Below, piece by piece: positions 5,259 through 5,525 of a DNA stretch of 5,525 nt. A model generated the notes under the pieces. That model worked only from the letters and a program-made list of their open reading frames with translations, ran no database searches and was not told the origin of the DNA. The stretch lies in contig DATFMH010000081.1 in assembly GCA_035267045.1 (NCBI GenBank), forward strand, positions 1 through 5,525, in the 5' to 3' direction. The position numbers and the translations under genes are program-made. This DNA comes from DATFMH01 sp035267045. GTDB taxonomy: Bacteria > Bacteroidota > Rhodothermia > Balneolales > DATFMH01. Numbering within the stretch: position 1 is the first letter of the stretch; each line of letters opens with the position of its first letter.

Positions 5259-5525
5259 TCACTTTTTTTTAAAGGAGTACTGAGTTATACTTACTGACCA
5301 AAAAAACAGATATATAATTACTGGTAGCTATTGAATACCGAAGCTAATGTATTATTTAGATCAGTATTTTAAAAAAAAGGGGGCATTCTTAATAAGAAGT
5401 CCCCTTCATAATGCATGGTATATCTCAAGTAGCAGTGCACATATATACTAAATTGAGTTAATCATGTAAAAAAAGTAATAGCTAACCCCTTATTAAGTTC
5501 TGTTTTATAATAATATAACAAATAA
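5259..5525. other. Non-coding 3' region
   Basis: No gene could be supported on either strand. A run of eight T (5263-5270) follows the lipoprotein stop but lacks a convincing preceding hairpin. An SD-like AAAGGAG (5271-5277) has no start codon within reach. The only strong structure is the hairpin at 5377-5406. Confidence 0.55.
5371..5406 (-). terminator. Intrinsic terminator, minus-strand orientation (possibly bidirectional)
   Basis: AAGGGG (5377-5382) pairs with CCCCTT (5401-5406), and inside it TTCTT (5386-5390) pairs with AAGAA (5394-5398) over a three-base loop. An A run (5371-5378) lies on the left, so on the minus strand the hairpin is followed by eight T, the classic intrinsic terminator layout. 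On the + strand the hairpin is followed by CATAATGC, a poor T tract. It would end a minus-strand transcript arriving from the right, or work weakly for the lipoprotein gene. Confidence 0.65.

Noticed and set aside
5259..5270. Terminator directly after the lipoprotein gene based on eight T
   Set aside because: No stable hairpin precedes the T run; only the short palindrome TGATCA is there.

Overview
The window carries part of a curli-type functional amyloid locus (type VIII secretion, nucleation-precipitation pathway) from a Gram-negative bacterium. All recognisable genes lie on the + strand. The sequence is AT-rich. The CsgG has a C-terminal membrane-barrel-like extension, and the last gene joins a CarboxypepD-regulatory-like fold, a fibronectin-like fold and a PD40 propeller. 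Together these suggest the Bacteroidota/FCB group. Clear Shine-Dalgarno sequences before three genes are less typical of classical Bacteroidia and Flavobacteriia, so a deeper lineage such as Ignavibacteria or Calditrichota is possible. This placement is inference only.

Layout: 1-306 is the 3' part of csgE, the periplasmic specificity factor. 339-767 is csgF, the surface coupling factor. csgF overlaps csgG (767-2176, outer-membrane secretion channel lipoprotein) by one base, so csgE-csgF-csgG reads as one operon. A 290-base gap (2177-2466) has no convincing gene but contains several compatible inverted repeats that could form a structured leader. 2467-3456 encodes a secreted curlin-repeat protein with 13 repeats, followed at once by a strong intrinsic terminator (3464-3495). 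A second, 308-base AT-rich gap leads to 3765-5258, a large lipoprotein with a regulatory-like beta-sandwich, an Fn3-like module and a TolB-type propeller. The last 267 bases are non-coding and hold a hairpin that reads as a terminator for minus-strand transcription.

Working model: the curlin-repeat protein is exported by Sec, escorted by CsgE to the CsgG pore, secreted, and kept at the surface through CsgF. It is the probable amyloid subunit. The lipoprotein may act at the envelope with this system, but only its position supports that. No csgB, csgC or csgD homologue is visible, and only one curlin gene is present; others could lie left of the window.

The points most worth following are the barrel-like extension of CsgG, the changed pore-lining residues in both CsgG and CsgF, the two-block 13-repeat curlin, and the structured region upstream of it.
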